Under the pieces are notes generated by a model, which was given only the letters and a program-made list of their open reading frames with translations, made no database searches and was not told the origin of the DNA. This document shows, one piece after another, positions 31,521 to 39,654 of a stretch of DNA of 64,000 nucleotides. A program made the position numbers and the translations under genes. The stretch lies in the NCBI RefSeq assembly GCF_030347965.1, contig NZ_JAQIBD010000002.1, forward strand, positions 248,001 to 312,000. Direction: 5' to 3'. The first letter of the stretch is position 1. Every line of letters starts with the position of its first letter. Source of the DNA: Sulfurovum zhangzhouensis (GTDB lineage: Bacteria; Campylobacterota; Campylobacteria; Campylobacterales; Sulfurovaceae).

Positions 31521-33220
31521 TATCCCTCTTTTTTTCTCAGGTTCAAATCTTCTAACCCCAACTCGTTTACATGGGTTTTACCCATTACTGCAAGTAGTGA
31601 ACTTATCCCATGTAGTAGTGCCCGATGATAGTTGGCAATGTGGTGAGATTTTTCAATGACCAAATATTTACTTCGTTTAGCTTCATTCATCGTAGCCAGT
31701 CCTACTGGACAATGACGTCCATTGGCACCCGAACACTCGCGTGCGCGGATACATCCTGCCGAGATCATAAACCCTCTAGCGATATTTATAAAATCAGCCC
31801 CATAACAAAGCCGTTCCACTACATCATCAGGAGTCAGCACCTTCTCACTGGCAATGATCTTAATATGATCTCTCAAACCATACTCTTTTAGAACTGCATT
31901 CACCACAAGCAGTGATGCTTGTATAGACATACCTATTCTAATCATCATTTCAAGCGGTGCAGTGGCAGAACCTCCATCACCTCCATCCAACGAGATAAAG
32001 TCTACGATCTTTTTACCCTCATCTAATCTTTGTCTAAGTGCTCTAGCGTACGCTTCAAATGACTCACGTGAAGAGATCACGATCTTTATCCCGACAGGCT
32101 TTAAGGAAATATCCTGTAACTCTTCGACAAAGTCAAAGAGCATCTCCATATTCTGTGCATAGGGAAAACGATTGGGACTGAAAAGATCCTGGTGTGCTTT
32201 AACACCACGATAATAGGCGATATCTTCACTCACTTTAGCAGCCAGTAGTCTACCTCCCGTCTGCTTGGCACCCTGAGCAATTTTGATCTCTGTCATACGA
32301 CAAAATCTCATAACTTTTGCATAACGGTCAGGATCAAAGTCTCCTACTTCATCACGTACCCCATAAAGTCCTGAACCCATTTGAAAGACAATATCAGGTA
32401 CCCCTGGAGGTATATCATTAGGAAAGTACTTGATGGGCTTTTCCCAATGAATACGGAAAAAAACTAGATTTAACCTATCAAAGATAAATGAGCCTCTATC
32501 TTTTTGTCGCACTACCATTTTACGATAGATTCGATGTGCGATCTCGGAGTTAGTGAGAAAATACATGATTTTGTACACAGATTTGGCAAAAATCGTTCCC
32601 TCTTTTTTTTCCAGGAACTGGCTGTTGATATCATTATAGTGCATAAGTGTCAAGAAGTTAGAGGTTAACCCTCCCTCACCGGTATTAATAGGAAAATGCT
32701 CCCTGTATGCGCCTCTGGTAAATGCACGGGTACCTTCAGGTGAGATGGAACCGTCACTCATCGCTGATCGACCAATGATACTGTGTGTCTTAAAAGGATA
32801 CTTATGCTGTTCACCGAATGTCACCGTAAACTCACGTTGTACTTCACTTACCTCTTTCACAAAATTTGCATGCTTAAAAAGTGTATGCTGGTCTGACTGA
32901 GGGAATGTAGTAGAGAATGAAAGATAAGGACTTTGATGATGCGATACTTTACTTACCCACTCAAGTTTCTCAAAAGAGTCATAATAGGTCTCATCGCCAA
33001 AATATTGACGCATCGGGTTACGCAGTAGATAAAAAAAATAACGAAGACGACCAACCAAAGGATAGTTGATCAACAACTGATTTTTACGCTGTATAAAACG
33101 GTCATAGATGAATACTGAGAACATTACTAGGACGATTGCCAGAAGCAACAGTTTAAAAAAGATACTCCAGTCAGCAGCCAGTACGGTAAATTTGGAAAAG
33201 AAGTTTCCCTGATTATTCAT
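31517..33220 (-). CDS. Membrane-anchored FMN-binding glutamate-synthase-like protein
   Basis: 567 aa. One N-terminal membrane segment (about 20-38), then a TIM-barrel similar to the GltB synthase domain: GEGGLTSNF, AQGAKQTGGRL, VDFISLDGGDGGSATAP (FMN phosphate) and a Cys cluster CIRARECSGANGRHCPVGLA where GltB holds its 3Fe-4S; the Cys spacing (C-x5-C-x7-C) is longer than usual. The amidotransferase and GltD parts are absent, so it is not a stand-alone glutamate synthase. The frame opens at 33274, but ATG at 33220 has GGGGG six bases upstream. Overlaps the DoxX gene end by 8 bp. Substrate unknown. Confidence 0.85.
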   Translation of the reverse strand: MNNQGNFFSKFTVLAADWSIFFKLLLLAIVLVMFSVFIYDRFIQRKNQLLINYPLVGRLRYFFYLLRNPMRQYFGDETYYDSFEKLEWVSKVSHHQSPYLSFSTTFPQSDQHTLFKHANFVKEVSEVQREFTVTFGEQHKYPFKTHSIIGRSAMSDGSISPEGTRAFTRGAYREHFPINTGEGGLTSNFLTLMHYNDINSQFLEKKEGTIFAKSVYKIMYFLTNSEIAHRIYRKMVVRQKDRGSFIFDRLNLVFFRIHWEKPIKYFPNDIPPGVPDIVFQMGSGLYGVRDEVGDFDPDRYAKVMRFCRMTEIKIAQGAKQTGGRLLAAKVSEDIAYYRGVKAHQDLFSPNRFPYAQNMEMLFDFVEELQDISLKPVGIKIVISSRESFEAYARALRQRLDEGKKIVDFISLDGGDGGSATAPLEMMIRIGMSIQASLLVVNAVLKEYGLRDHIKIIASEKVLTPDDVVERLCYGADFINIARGFMISAGCIRARECSGANGRHCPVGLATMNEAKRSKYLVIEKSHHIANYHRALLHGISSLLAVMGKTHVNELGLEDLNLRKKEGY

Positions 33221-33656
33221 CATCATCCCCCTTTTCAAAAAAGAGGCAATCAAGACTAAATTTTCCTGCCCCATAAGTGATCAATAATAAAAAGAAAATA
33301 AAGTAGTAAAGTGGTATCTCTACGCCATTATTCGCAACAGAAAAACCGTTTGGAAGATGAACAAAAAAGATCGCTCCCAACATTACCATTGATAAAAAGA
33401 TAGAGATAAAACGTGTAAACAGTCCTATAATAAGTAAGATAATGCCTACCGACTCAAGTCCTGTTACCAGATAAGCAATCATCATAGGGAATGGTATAGA
33501 AAGATCAGTGAACCATTTCACAGTCTCTTGGATATTATTCATTTTTAGAATTGCAGGTTGCGTAAAACCATAGGCAAGTACCAAACGTATCGCCAGTAAA
33601 ATGATATTTTTCGGATAGCTGAATAAGACACGAAGTTCTCCCATAAAATCCATCAT
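33213..33656 (-). CDS. DoxX family membrane protein
   Basis: 147 aa with four membrane segments (about 16-32, 53-75, 80-98, 110-128) and the DoxX pattern (RLVLAYGFTQPAILKM, VTGLESVGIILLIIGLFTR). Family members take part in quinone-linked or thiol oxidation in several bacteria, but many are unassigned. It is translationally coupled to the FMN glutamate-synthase-like gene downstream (overlap ATGATGAATAA), which suggests that the two proteins form a membrane redox pair. Confidence 0.87.
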   Translation of the reverse strand: MMDFMGELRVLFSYPKNIILLAIRLVLAYGFTQPAILKMNNIQETVKWFTDLSIPFPMMIAYLVTGLESVGIILLIIGLFTRFISIFLSMVMLGAIFFVHLPNGFSVANNGVEIPLYYFIFFLLLITYGAGKFSLDCLFFEKGDDDE

Positions 33657-33809
33657 ATCTACTCCTTATACTTCTTTATACCATCAATCTATTATACACT
33701 ATTGAAAATATGGTATTTATATATCTTATACTAGCATATTGTAAAAATATAATGAACTATCAAGATATAAAATTAACCAGTTTGATAACGTAATATAGTA
33801 TACTTTAAT

Positions 33810-34226
33810 ATGGCCATAAAACAAAAAATGATCACATTAGCACCAAGATCTCGTGGTTTCCATCTCATTACTCAAGAGATCGAACAAGCACTCAATACAT
33901 TCTCAACAATAGAGAATGGACTACTTCACCTGTTTATTAAACATACAAGTGCTTCTCTCACCATCAATGAAAATGCCGACCCTACGGTACGTGATGATAT
34001 GGAGAATTTTTTTAATGACATTGCCAATGAAAAACACTACTATATCCATACCTATGAAGGTACGGATGATATGCCTGCACATATCAAATCTTCACTTCTG
34101 GGAAATTCACTTACGATACCACTTACAAACGGCAAAATGAACCTGGGAACCTGGCAAGGAATATATCTGGGTGAACATCGAGAATATGGGGGAAGCCGTA
34201 AAGTCGTAATGACCATATACAGCTGA
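33810..34226 (+). CDS. YjbQ/UPF0047 family protein
   Basis: 138 aa single-domain protein. Conserved segments: HLFIKHTSASLTINENADP, GTDDMPAHIKSSLLG (His for metal), GTWQGIYLGEHR. The family shows secondary thiamine-phosphate synthase activity in vitro, and the biological role is open. Divergent from the DoxX gene, convergent with ccsBA. Confidence 0.92.
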   Translation: MAIKQKMITLAPRSRGFHLITQEIEQALNTFSTIENGLLHLFIKHTSASLTINENADPTVRDDMENFFNDIANEKHYYIHTYEGTDDMPAHIKSSLLGNSLTIPLTNGKMNLGTWQGIYLGEHREYGGSRKVVMTIYS

Positions 34227-34273
34227 ATAAACCGCATAGTTTTTTAGAATGGAAGTTAATATGAGTGTAGTGC

Positions 34274-34315
34274 ACAGTAAGCATTGAGATGAGAGCTCAT
34301 CTCAACACTGACTGT
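34274..34315. terminator. Bidirectional terminator between yjbQ-like and ccsBA genes
   Basis: Inner arms TTGAGATGAG (34284-34293) and CTCATCTCAA (34296-34305), outer ACAGT (34274-34278)/ACTGT (34311-34315). It lies between two convergent genes and can serve both strands. Confidence 0.65.
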
Positions 34316-34320
34316 TTCAA

Positions 34321-37300
34321 TTAACATTCTATTTTTCTATTACGTGCAGCAAGTACCGTAAGTACAAACAAGCCGGCAACAGCATAGTAAACCCACATAG
34401 GGATCGGTACCGGGTCACCTGCAGCATATGAGTGAAGTCCTGAAAGGTAGTAGTTCACCCCAAAGTAGGTCATAATTACTGTTGAGTAAGACCACAATGC
34501 TGCAACATTATAGATAAATACCGATTTGAGTGCCGGTACGAAACGCATGTGCAGAACAGACGCATAGATAAGAATGGTAACTGCTGCCCATGTCTCTTTT
34601 GGGTCCCATCCCCAGTAACGTCCCCAGCTCTCATTCGCCCATACACCACCAAGGAAGTTACCTACCGTCATCAAGATCAGACCGATTATCAGTGACATCT
34701 CAGAAAGACTGGTCAACTCTTTAATGGAACGATCAATATCAGTATTTCCTTTACCTCTAATGATAAACAGGATCAGTACCAAAAATGCCAGGATCGACCC
34801 AAGGCCAAGGAATCCATCACCGGAAATGATCGTAGCAACGTGGATCATCAACCAGTAGGATTTCAGTACAGGTACAAGGTTTGTGATCTCAGGGTTGATA
34901 AAGTTCATATGCGCCACACCCATTGTAATACCTGCAAGTATTGCAGTACCTGCTAAGGCAAATGGAGATTGTCTAGCAAGGACAAGACCTGCAAATACCG
35001 TTGTAAGTGCAATAACCACGATAGATTCATAAGCATTAGACCATGGTGCATGTCCTGCGATATACCAACGTATAGCAAGGCCTATGATATGCACAATAAA
35101 GGCAACACTCAATATACTTAGCGCGATACGCATTGGCCATTTAATAGAGAAACTTGGTTTAAGTGTATTGACGAACGCAAGGATCAACAAGATCACACCA
35201 AGAAGAATATAAACAGGAACCAGTTTGCCAAAAAGTCCCAATTCATTATATTTGATCTCCATATCAATGTGTTTTTGGCTTGGCATGACCTCTTTACCGA
35301 AATTCTCCTGGAACTTGGCAATAAGATCTAAGCCTTTATCTGCATTACTCCAGTCACCTGACTTCATCCCAGCATCTACCTGCTGAAAATAGTTTCCGAC
35401 CAACAATTGAACCATCTGTGCATCTTTAGGAGCAAACTGTTTCAATGCCTCCAATGGAGCAAACCATTTGTTATTCTCATCCTTTGGCTTAGGGAATATC
35501 TGCAGCAAAGAACCTGTAAAAACCATATAAGAGACATTTACACGTTCATCAATCTCTATCAGTTTTTTATCGTACTGACTCTTCTCTAACGGTTTTTTTT
35601 GTGATGCCAGATTGATATCTTCATACAGTTTGTATTTATCATTCGTTTGATCAAAGAAATCAGAGAACTTCGCAAACTTAGCATCTTCAGGAAGTCCCAG
35701 TTTGACTGCTATCTTTGGATGACCTATTTTAATGATCGGAAGTTCCTGATACAGTCCAGGATCTATCGCCATACCAAGCAGCACCTGTGTAGGGTCCAGA
35801 CCGAAAATCGAAGATTTACCTGAAACCTTTGCAACAACTTCATGGGCCATTGTGTCCATTGGTTTCATACGTCCTTGCATATCCTGTACAATCAACCGGC
35901 CAAATGCCTTCGCATGTGCTTTATCTATCGCTGCTACTTTAGCATGAGTTGCCTCATCAATCACCGGAGTCGCTGCTTTTAGTGTCGGAGAAGAAGCCAT
36001 CATTCCAGCTACTAAAAGTACTGCGGCACTCTGCTGTAGTTTTTTGGTCTTTTTAAGTAGCTGCATAAATCTTCCGTTTTTGATAAAGAGACTCCAGAAC
36101 ATACCTATCGTTAACAAAATGTAGCCGATATAAGTAGGTAAAGTACCTGGATCATGGTTGATAGAAAGTATCGTACCTTTCTCATCCGGATCATAGGAAG
36201 ATTGGAATAAGCGGTAACCTCTATGATCAAGTACATGGTTCATATAGATCTGGTAAGGTTGGTTTATTCCTTTTTCTTTATCGATCAATGTTACATCACT
36301 TGAGTAAGAAGACGGTGTCATAGAGCCCGGATAACGCTCAAGCTTAAAGTCATCCAGTTTGATAGTAAACGGTACATTGATGATTTTTGCTCCAACTCTC
36401 AGGTCGATTTTCACACCGTTCAATTCAATCTGATGTATTTTACCCGTCTCATCCTTATGAGGTGTCGCTGTAATGATCTTACTTTGATCTCCTACGCTGA
36501 CCTTAAACTCTAAAAACTCTGGCTTACCGGGCTTGTTTTTAAGGTCGGTTGAATCAACAACAAGCCTTGCTTTTGGGTGGATGTCTTTGAGTACGACGGC
36601 ATTGTTTCCAAATCTGTACAACATACGTTGTTTGAAGTCATTGATACCTGGTGCCAATTCACCTGTACTTCTGTCATTCATACTTAATGTATTGATGATA
36701 TAAGGGAACTCTACAGTCAGACCATTCTCACCTTCTCTGATCACGAGTGTCGGTTTGCCTTCTGTCGCTGCAGTCTCATAAGCGATGTCAAACTCATCGA
36801 ACTCTTTGAGCTCGCCTTTTGCAAGATAGTAAATCTCCCCTTTACTTCCTGCTGAGATCTTGAGTTCCAATATTTTTTTACCGTTTGGATCCTCAACGAT
36901 CTTTTCATTGTAAGTAGGTAGATAACGTAAAAGTTCGATATCTACTTTTTTGTCTCCCGCTTTAAGTGATTCATGAAGGTCATTCTTTGTCATACTGGAA
37001 AGGTAAAGCTCTTTTTCCAGTGTAGTACCTTTATCTCCTTCTCTAGCCGCCACCTGCAAGAGCTTCATATCTGAGACCATCACATTGCTTTGGTGTCCTT
37101 CACGTATATGCATAGTCCCTTCATATCCAATATAACGTGTGATCAATGCACCAAGTGCGATAATCAAAAAAGAAAAATGGAAGAGAAAGACAGGAAATTT
37201 GTTTTTATAGGATTTGAACTTGAGGATATTGTATACCAGTATCATCACAAAATAGATCAGAAAAACTTCAAACCATTTTGCCTTGTAGATCAGTGCCTTC

Positions 37301-37410
37301 GCAGTTTGTGTACCATAATCGTTCTCAATAAAAGTGGCTACTCCTGCTGTAACCCCAAAAATAAAAAGTACCAAAACGGCCATTTTCATAGATAATAAAT
37401 GCTTCAACAT
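34321..37410 (-). CDS. ccsBA: Fused cytochrome c maturation protein CcsBA (System II)
   Basis: 1029 aa. The ResB/CcsB half (1 to about 480) has N-terminal membrane spans (14-35, 48-66, 78-95), a large periplasmic domain with beta-strands, and a fourth span near 430. A linker with a signal-like stretch follows, then the CcsA half (about 690-1029) with the WWD haem loop (WANESWGRYWGWDPKETWA) and conserved His residues. It exports haem and joins it to CxxCH proteins, needed for the many c-type cytochromes nearby. ATG at 37410 with GGAGAG upstream was preferred over 37425. Fusion is typical of Campylobacterota. Confidence 0.95.
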   Translation of the reverse strand: MLKHLLSMKMAVLVLFIFGVTAGVATFIENDYGTQTAKALIYKAKWFEVFLIYFVMILVYNILKFKSYKNKFPVFLFHFSFLIIALGALITRYIGYEGTMHIREGHQSNVMVSDMKLLQVAAREGDKGTTLEKELYLSSMTKNDLHESLKAGDKKVDIELLRYLPTYNEKIVEDPNGKKILELKISAGSKGEIYYLAKGELKEFDEFDIAYETAATEGKPTLVIREGENGLTVEFPYIINTLSMNDRSTGELAPGINDFKQRMLYRFGNNAVVLKDIHPKARLVVDSTDLKNKPGKPEFLEFKVSVGDQSKIITATPHKDETGKIHQIELNGVKIDLRVGAKIINVPFTIKLDDFKLERYPGSMTPSSYSSDVTLIDKEKGINQPYQIYMNHVLDHRGYRLFQSSYDPDEKGTILSINHDPGTLPTYIGYILLTIGMFWSLFIKNGRFMQLLKKTKKLQQSAAVLLVAGMMASSPTLKAATPVIDEATHAKVAAIDKAHAKAFGRLIVQDMQGRMKPMDTMAHEVVAKVSGKSSIFGLDPTQVLLGMAIDPGLYQELPIIKIGHPKIAVKLGLPEDAKFAKFSDFFDQTNDKYKLYEDINLASQKKPLEKSQYDKKLIEIDERVNVSYMVFTGSLLQIFPKPKDENNKWFAPLEALKQFAPKDAQMVQLLVGNYFQQVDAGMKSGDWSNADKGLDLIAKFQENFGKEVMPSQKHIDMEIKYNELGLFGKLVPVYILLGVILLILAFVNTLKPSFSIKWPMRIALSILSVAFIVHIIGLAIRWYIAGHAPWSNAYESIVVIALTTVFAGLVLARQSPFALAGTAILAGITMGVAHMNFINPEITNLVPVLKSYWLMIHVATIISGDGFLGLGSILAFLVLILFIIRGKGNTDIDRSIKELTSLSEMSLIIGLILMTVGNFLGGVWANESWGRYWGWDPKETWAAVTILIYASVLHMRFVPALKSVFIYNVAALWSYSTVIMTYFGVNYYLSGLHSYAAGDPVPIPMWVYYAVAGLFVLTVLAARNRKIEC

Positions 37411-37601
37411 ATAATTTCTCTCCATTGGACAAGTAATAAAGAGCGATTATATCTGATTATTATCTAACGGAAGGTTAATGAATGGATAATGAGACGATAA
37501 TAAAATCTTATCATTTAAGAAAATAACGTAATTGCACATTCTAAATTTTTAGTGTACATTTTGAACCAAAGTGTTTGGTTCAAAATAAAACTTGGATGAT
37601 C

Positions 37602-37841
37602 TTAGGAGTGCTTTACTTTTGCGCAGTAGATCTCTGCTCTCTTTTTATAAGAGTCAAGTGTTGCAGCTGCCAACTCATCGCTTCTCATATTTTCTTGGTA
37701 TATTTTAACTTTATCAGTGAAAAGTTTACAAAGTCTTTGATCTTCTTGCTGTTGCATCTCTTCTGCTTGTTTTGTATCAGACTCAAAAAATCCGGCAAAC
37801 AAAGAAGATGCAATAAGTAAAGCTGCGATAAAAATTCTCAT
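37602..37841 (-). CDS. Small exported protein with two cysteines
   Basis: 79 aa with a signal peptide (about 1-16, ending LFAG). The mature part is a helical, Glu/Gln-rich segment (EEMQQQEDQRLCKLFTDKVK) with one Cys in the first half (CKLF) and one near the end (YCAKVKHS), 33 residues apart, suited to an intramolecular disulfide that would clasp two helices. No family recognised. It stands alone between ccsBA and the OB-fold protein. Confidence 0.65.
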   Translation of the reverse strand: MRIFIAALLIASSLFAGFFESDTKQAEEMQQQEDQRLCKLFTDKVKIYQENMRSDELAAATLDSYKKRAEIYCAKVKHS

Positions 37842-37921
37842 TTACTTTCCTTATAATAAAAATATTTTTTCATTATAATATAATAAACTTAAAATATTTT
37901 TATATAAGTAATAAATTAAAC

Positions 37922-38626
37922 TTATTTATTATTTAACTCAAAACTTGCTTCTTCACCTAGGACAGGATAAAAATAACCAAAACCAAAATCTTTATCCGTC
38001 ACGATCTTGCCATGGGCTACCACATGATCACCGGCCTTTAATTCAGTATGAGATGCAGTAAAAACGATATCATCAGTTAACGCTTCTTCACTACCAGTAC
38101 CATCACCCAGGTGTACCCAATCTCTTTTCATAATATCATGTGATACTTTATAGACCGTGGCTTTTAGAGATACTGTCTTCCCCTCAAGATGTTTTCTGAA
38201 TTTATGAAGATCTTCGACTGTATAAAACGGTTTTTCAACAAAATCAACATCTATAAGTTCTACCTTTTCTTCCACCGGCTTTTGCATCACAGCTGCTTTA
38301 AGGCTGACGAATTTTTCAGGTTTTTGTGCGAGATAGACCTCATTAGCAAATACAATCTCATCAAATACTCTATTTAGCTGTTTGCTTTGAAAATCCTTCA
38401 TGACAGTTCTAGTATCATAACCGATCATATCCCCTACTTTTACCGGTGCTTTAGCGATAGCAATCCAACGCTCACTGCCGTTTTCATCCACCTTCACATA
38501 GTCATACCCCATTACATCGATCACTTCTAATACTTTTGCATAAGAAATCCCTGCTTTTTTATCCAGCATATCCTCTGCAATACTTAAGCTTGCAACCATT
38601 GCCAATACCAATAGAATTCGTTTCAT
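37922..38626 (-). CDS. Exported OB-fold protein, NrfJ-like N-terminal part
   Basis: 234 aa with a signal peptide (about 1-18; start placed at ATG 38626 because upstream codons would hide it). Residues about 25-80 (YAKVLEVIDVMGYDYVKVDE, SERWIAIAKAPVKVGDMI) match the pattern of NrfJ-type proteins found with multihaem reductases. The C-terminal 90 residues (GKTVSLKATVYKVSHDIMKR, WVHLGDGTG, GDHVVAHGKI) form a nucleic-acid-binding-type OB fold used outside the cytoplasm. No Cys. Divergent from the MORN/cytochrome unit, so linked to it by position. Confidence 0.72.
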   Translation of the reverse strand: MKRILLVLAMVASLSIAEDMLDKKAGISYAKVLEVIDVMGYDYVKVDENGSERWIAIAKAPVKVGDMIGYDTRTVMKDFQSKQLNRVFDEIVFANEVYLAQKPEKFVSLKAAVMQKPVEEKVELIDVDFVEKPFYTVEDLHKFRKHLEGKTVSLKATVYKVSHDIMKRDWVHLGDGTGSEEALTDDIVFTASHTELKAGDHVVAHGKIVTDKDFGFGYFYPVLGEEASFELNNK

Positions 38627-38677
38627 ATGTTCTCTTACCTTGTTTAATTTGTAATTATTATACATCATCAATACTAA

Positions 38678-38729
38678 TTACTTATCCATATAACGATAAA
38701 TAAGTTATATATTATTATTTTATAAGTAA
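38678..38729. promoter_or_regulatory. Candidate operator between divergent OB-fold and MORN genes
   Basis: TTACTTAT (38678-38685) and ATAAGTAA (38722-38729) form a perfect inverted repeat with a 36-base spacer that also contains ATAAGT. AT-rich sequence makes chance matches common, so this is only a candidate. Confidence 0.25.
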
Positions 38730-38761
38730 GATACTTTTATCAATCAACATTTGGAGCTTAC

Positions 38762-39439
38762 ATGTTATCTAAAACCCTTTTTTATAGTCTTCTCCTGATA
38801 AGTCTATCTCATGCAGAACTCTTTACCGAATACTTTGAGAATGGTATTATCAAGTCAGAAATTGTATATAAAGACGGTACACGTACTCCAACTGAAGAAG
38901 GCATTAAAGAGGGGATGGAAAAGATCTATCATGATAACGGGAAGATCGCCTATACTGTCAATAATATTGATGGTAAAAGAGATGGGAATCTAAACTGGTA
39001 TGACAAAGAGGGAAATAATATTGAAGTAATGCCTTATAAAATGGGAAAGCGCCACGGTACCAACAAACTTTTTTACAGCAACGGTACACTTAAAAGTGAA
39101 GTAAATTATATCAATGACAAGAAAGAAGGAATAGAAAAATTTTACTTCAGTACCGGTGCTTTGGCGCAAGAAAGTCAATATATAAACGACAAAAAAGAAG
39201 GTGAAGAGAAAGAGTACTATGAAGATGGATCACTTCAAAGCATTGTCACTTACAAGAACAATTATAAGGAAGGTACCAAAAAGTGGTTTGATAAAAACGG
39301 CAAAGTTACAAAAACAGAGCTTTATAAAATGGATAGACCTGTCAACGTCATGAAAAAGATACAGACTCCTGATCATACAGAAACTATAGAAGAGTTTAAA
39401 GTACTTGATTTTAACCCTCAAAACAGAAGACCGGAATAA
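38762..39439 (+). CDS. Exported MORN-repeat (YwqK-like) protein 1
   Basis: 225 aa with a signal peptide (about 1-18). Six or seven MORN/YwqK-type repeats of about 23 residues follow, each 'G-x-x-x-x-x-Y-x-x-x-G-x-L-x-x-x-x-x-Y': examples EGMEKIYHDNGKIAYTV, HGTNKLFYSNGTLKSEV, EGEEKEYYEDGSLQSIV. The C-terminal part YKMDRPVNVMKKI is shared with the second MORN protein beyond the cytochrome. The mature protein has no cysteines. It should be a beta-rich periplasmic or surface scaffold. An exported MORN protein next to a multihaem cytochrome suggests an accessory or binding role; this is inferred. Confidence 0.82.
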   Translation: MLSKTLFYSLLLISLSHAELFTEYFENGIIKSEIVYKDGTRTPTEEGIKEGMEKIYHDNGKIAYTVNNIDGKRDGNLNWYDKEGNNIEVMPYKMGKRHGTNKLFYSNGTLKSEVNYINDKKEGIEKFYFSTGALAQESQYINDKKEGEEKEYYEDGSLQSIVTYKNNYKEGTKKWFDKNGKVTKTELYKMDRPVNVMKKIQTPDHTETIEEFKVLDFNPQNRRPE

Positions 39440-39454
39440 TCCTACTCCGGTTTT
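39431..39454 (+). terminator. Terminator of MORN gene 1
   Basis: Arms CCGGA (39431-39435) and TCCGG (39446-39450), then TTTTA. The stem begins inside the last codons. Short but GC-rich. Confidence 0.5.
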
Positions 39455-39550
39455 ATAAACTAATTTTATTTATATTATAAATTTATCTTTATTATTTAAT
39501 TTATTATAGTTTGATAAATTTTTTTTATTGTTATACATATATTTTTTTAA

Positions 39551-39579
39551 TTACTATGTAACATTTCCTGTGGTAAAAT
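39551..39579 (+). promoter_or_regulatory. Candidate promoter of the multihaem cytochrome gene
   Basis: TTACTA (39551-39556), 17-base spacer, TAAAAT (39574-39579). This would start transcription about 39586, exactly before the leader hairpin. The match to consensus is moderate. Confidence 0.45.
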
Positions 39580-39587
39580 TTATGCAT

Positions 39588-39624
39588 AGGGCATATTTAA
39601 TGATAATTATTTTAAATATGCCCT
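39588..39624 (+). promoter_or_regulatory. Leader hairpin of the multihaem cytochrome gene
   Basis: Perfect 13-bp arms AGGGCATATTTAA (39588-39600) and TTAAATATGCCCT (39612-39624) with loop TGATAATTATT. The loop looks like half of a Fur box. The stem would be at the very 5' end of the mRNA, 30 bases before the ATG, where it could protect the transcript; an operator is the alternative. AAGGGAG follows as ribosome binding site. Confidence 0.55.
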
Positions 39625-39654
39625 TGATGAAATCATAAATCAAAGGGAGACAAC

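Noticed and set aside
31540-31560. GGTTCAAATC string like a tRNA T-loop
   Set aside because: It lies inside the end of the FMN glutamate-synthase-like gene and no acceptor, D or anticodon stems can be formed around it. No tRNA gene was found anywhere in the window.
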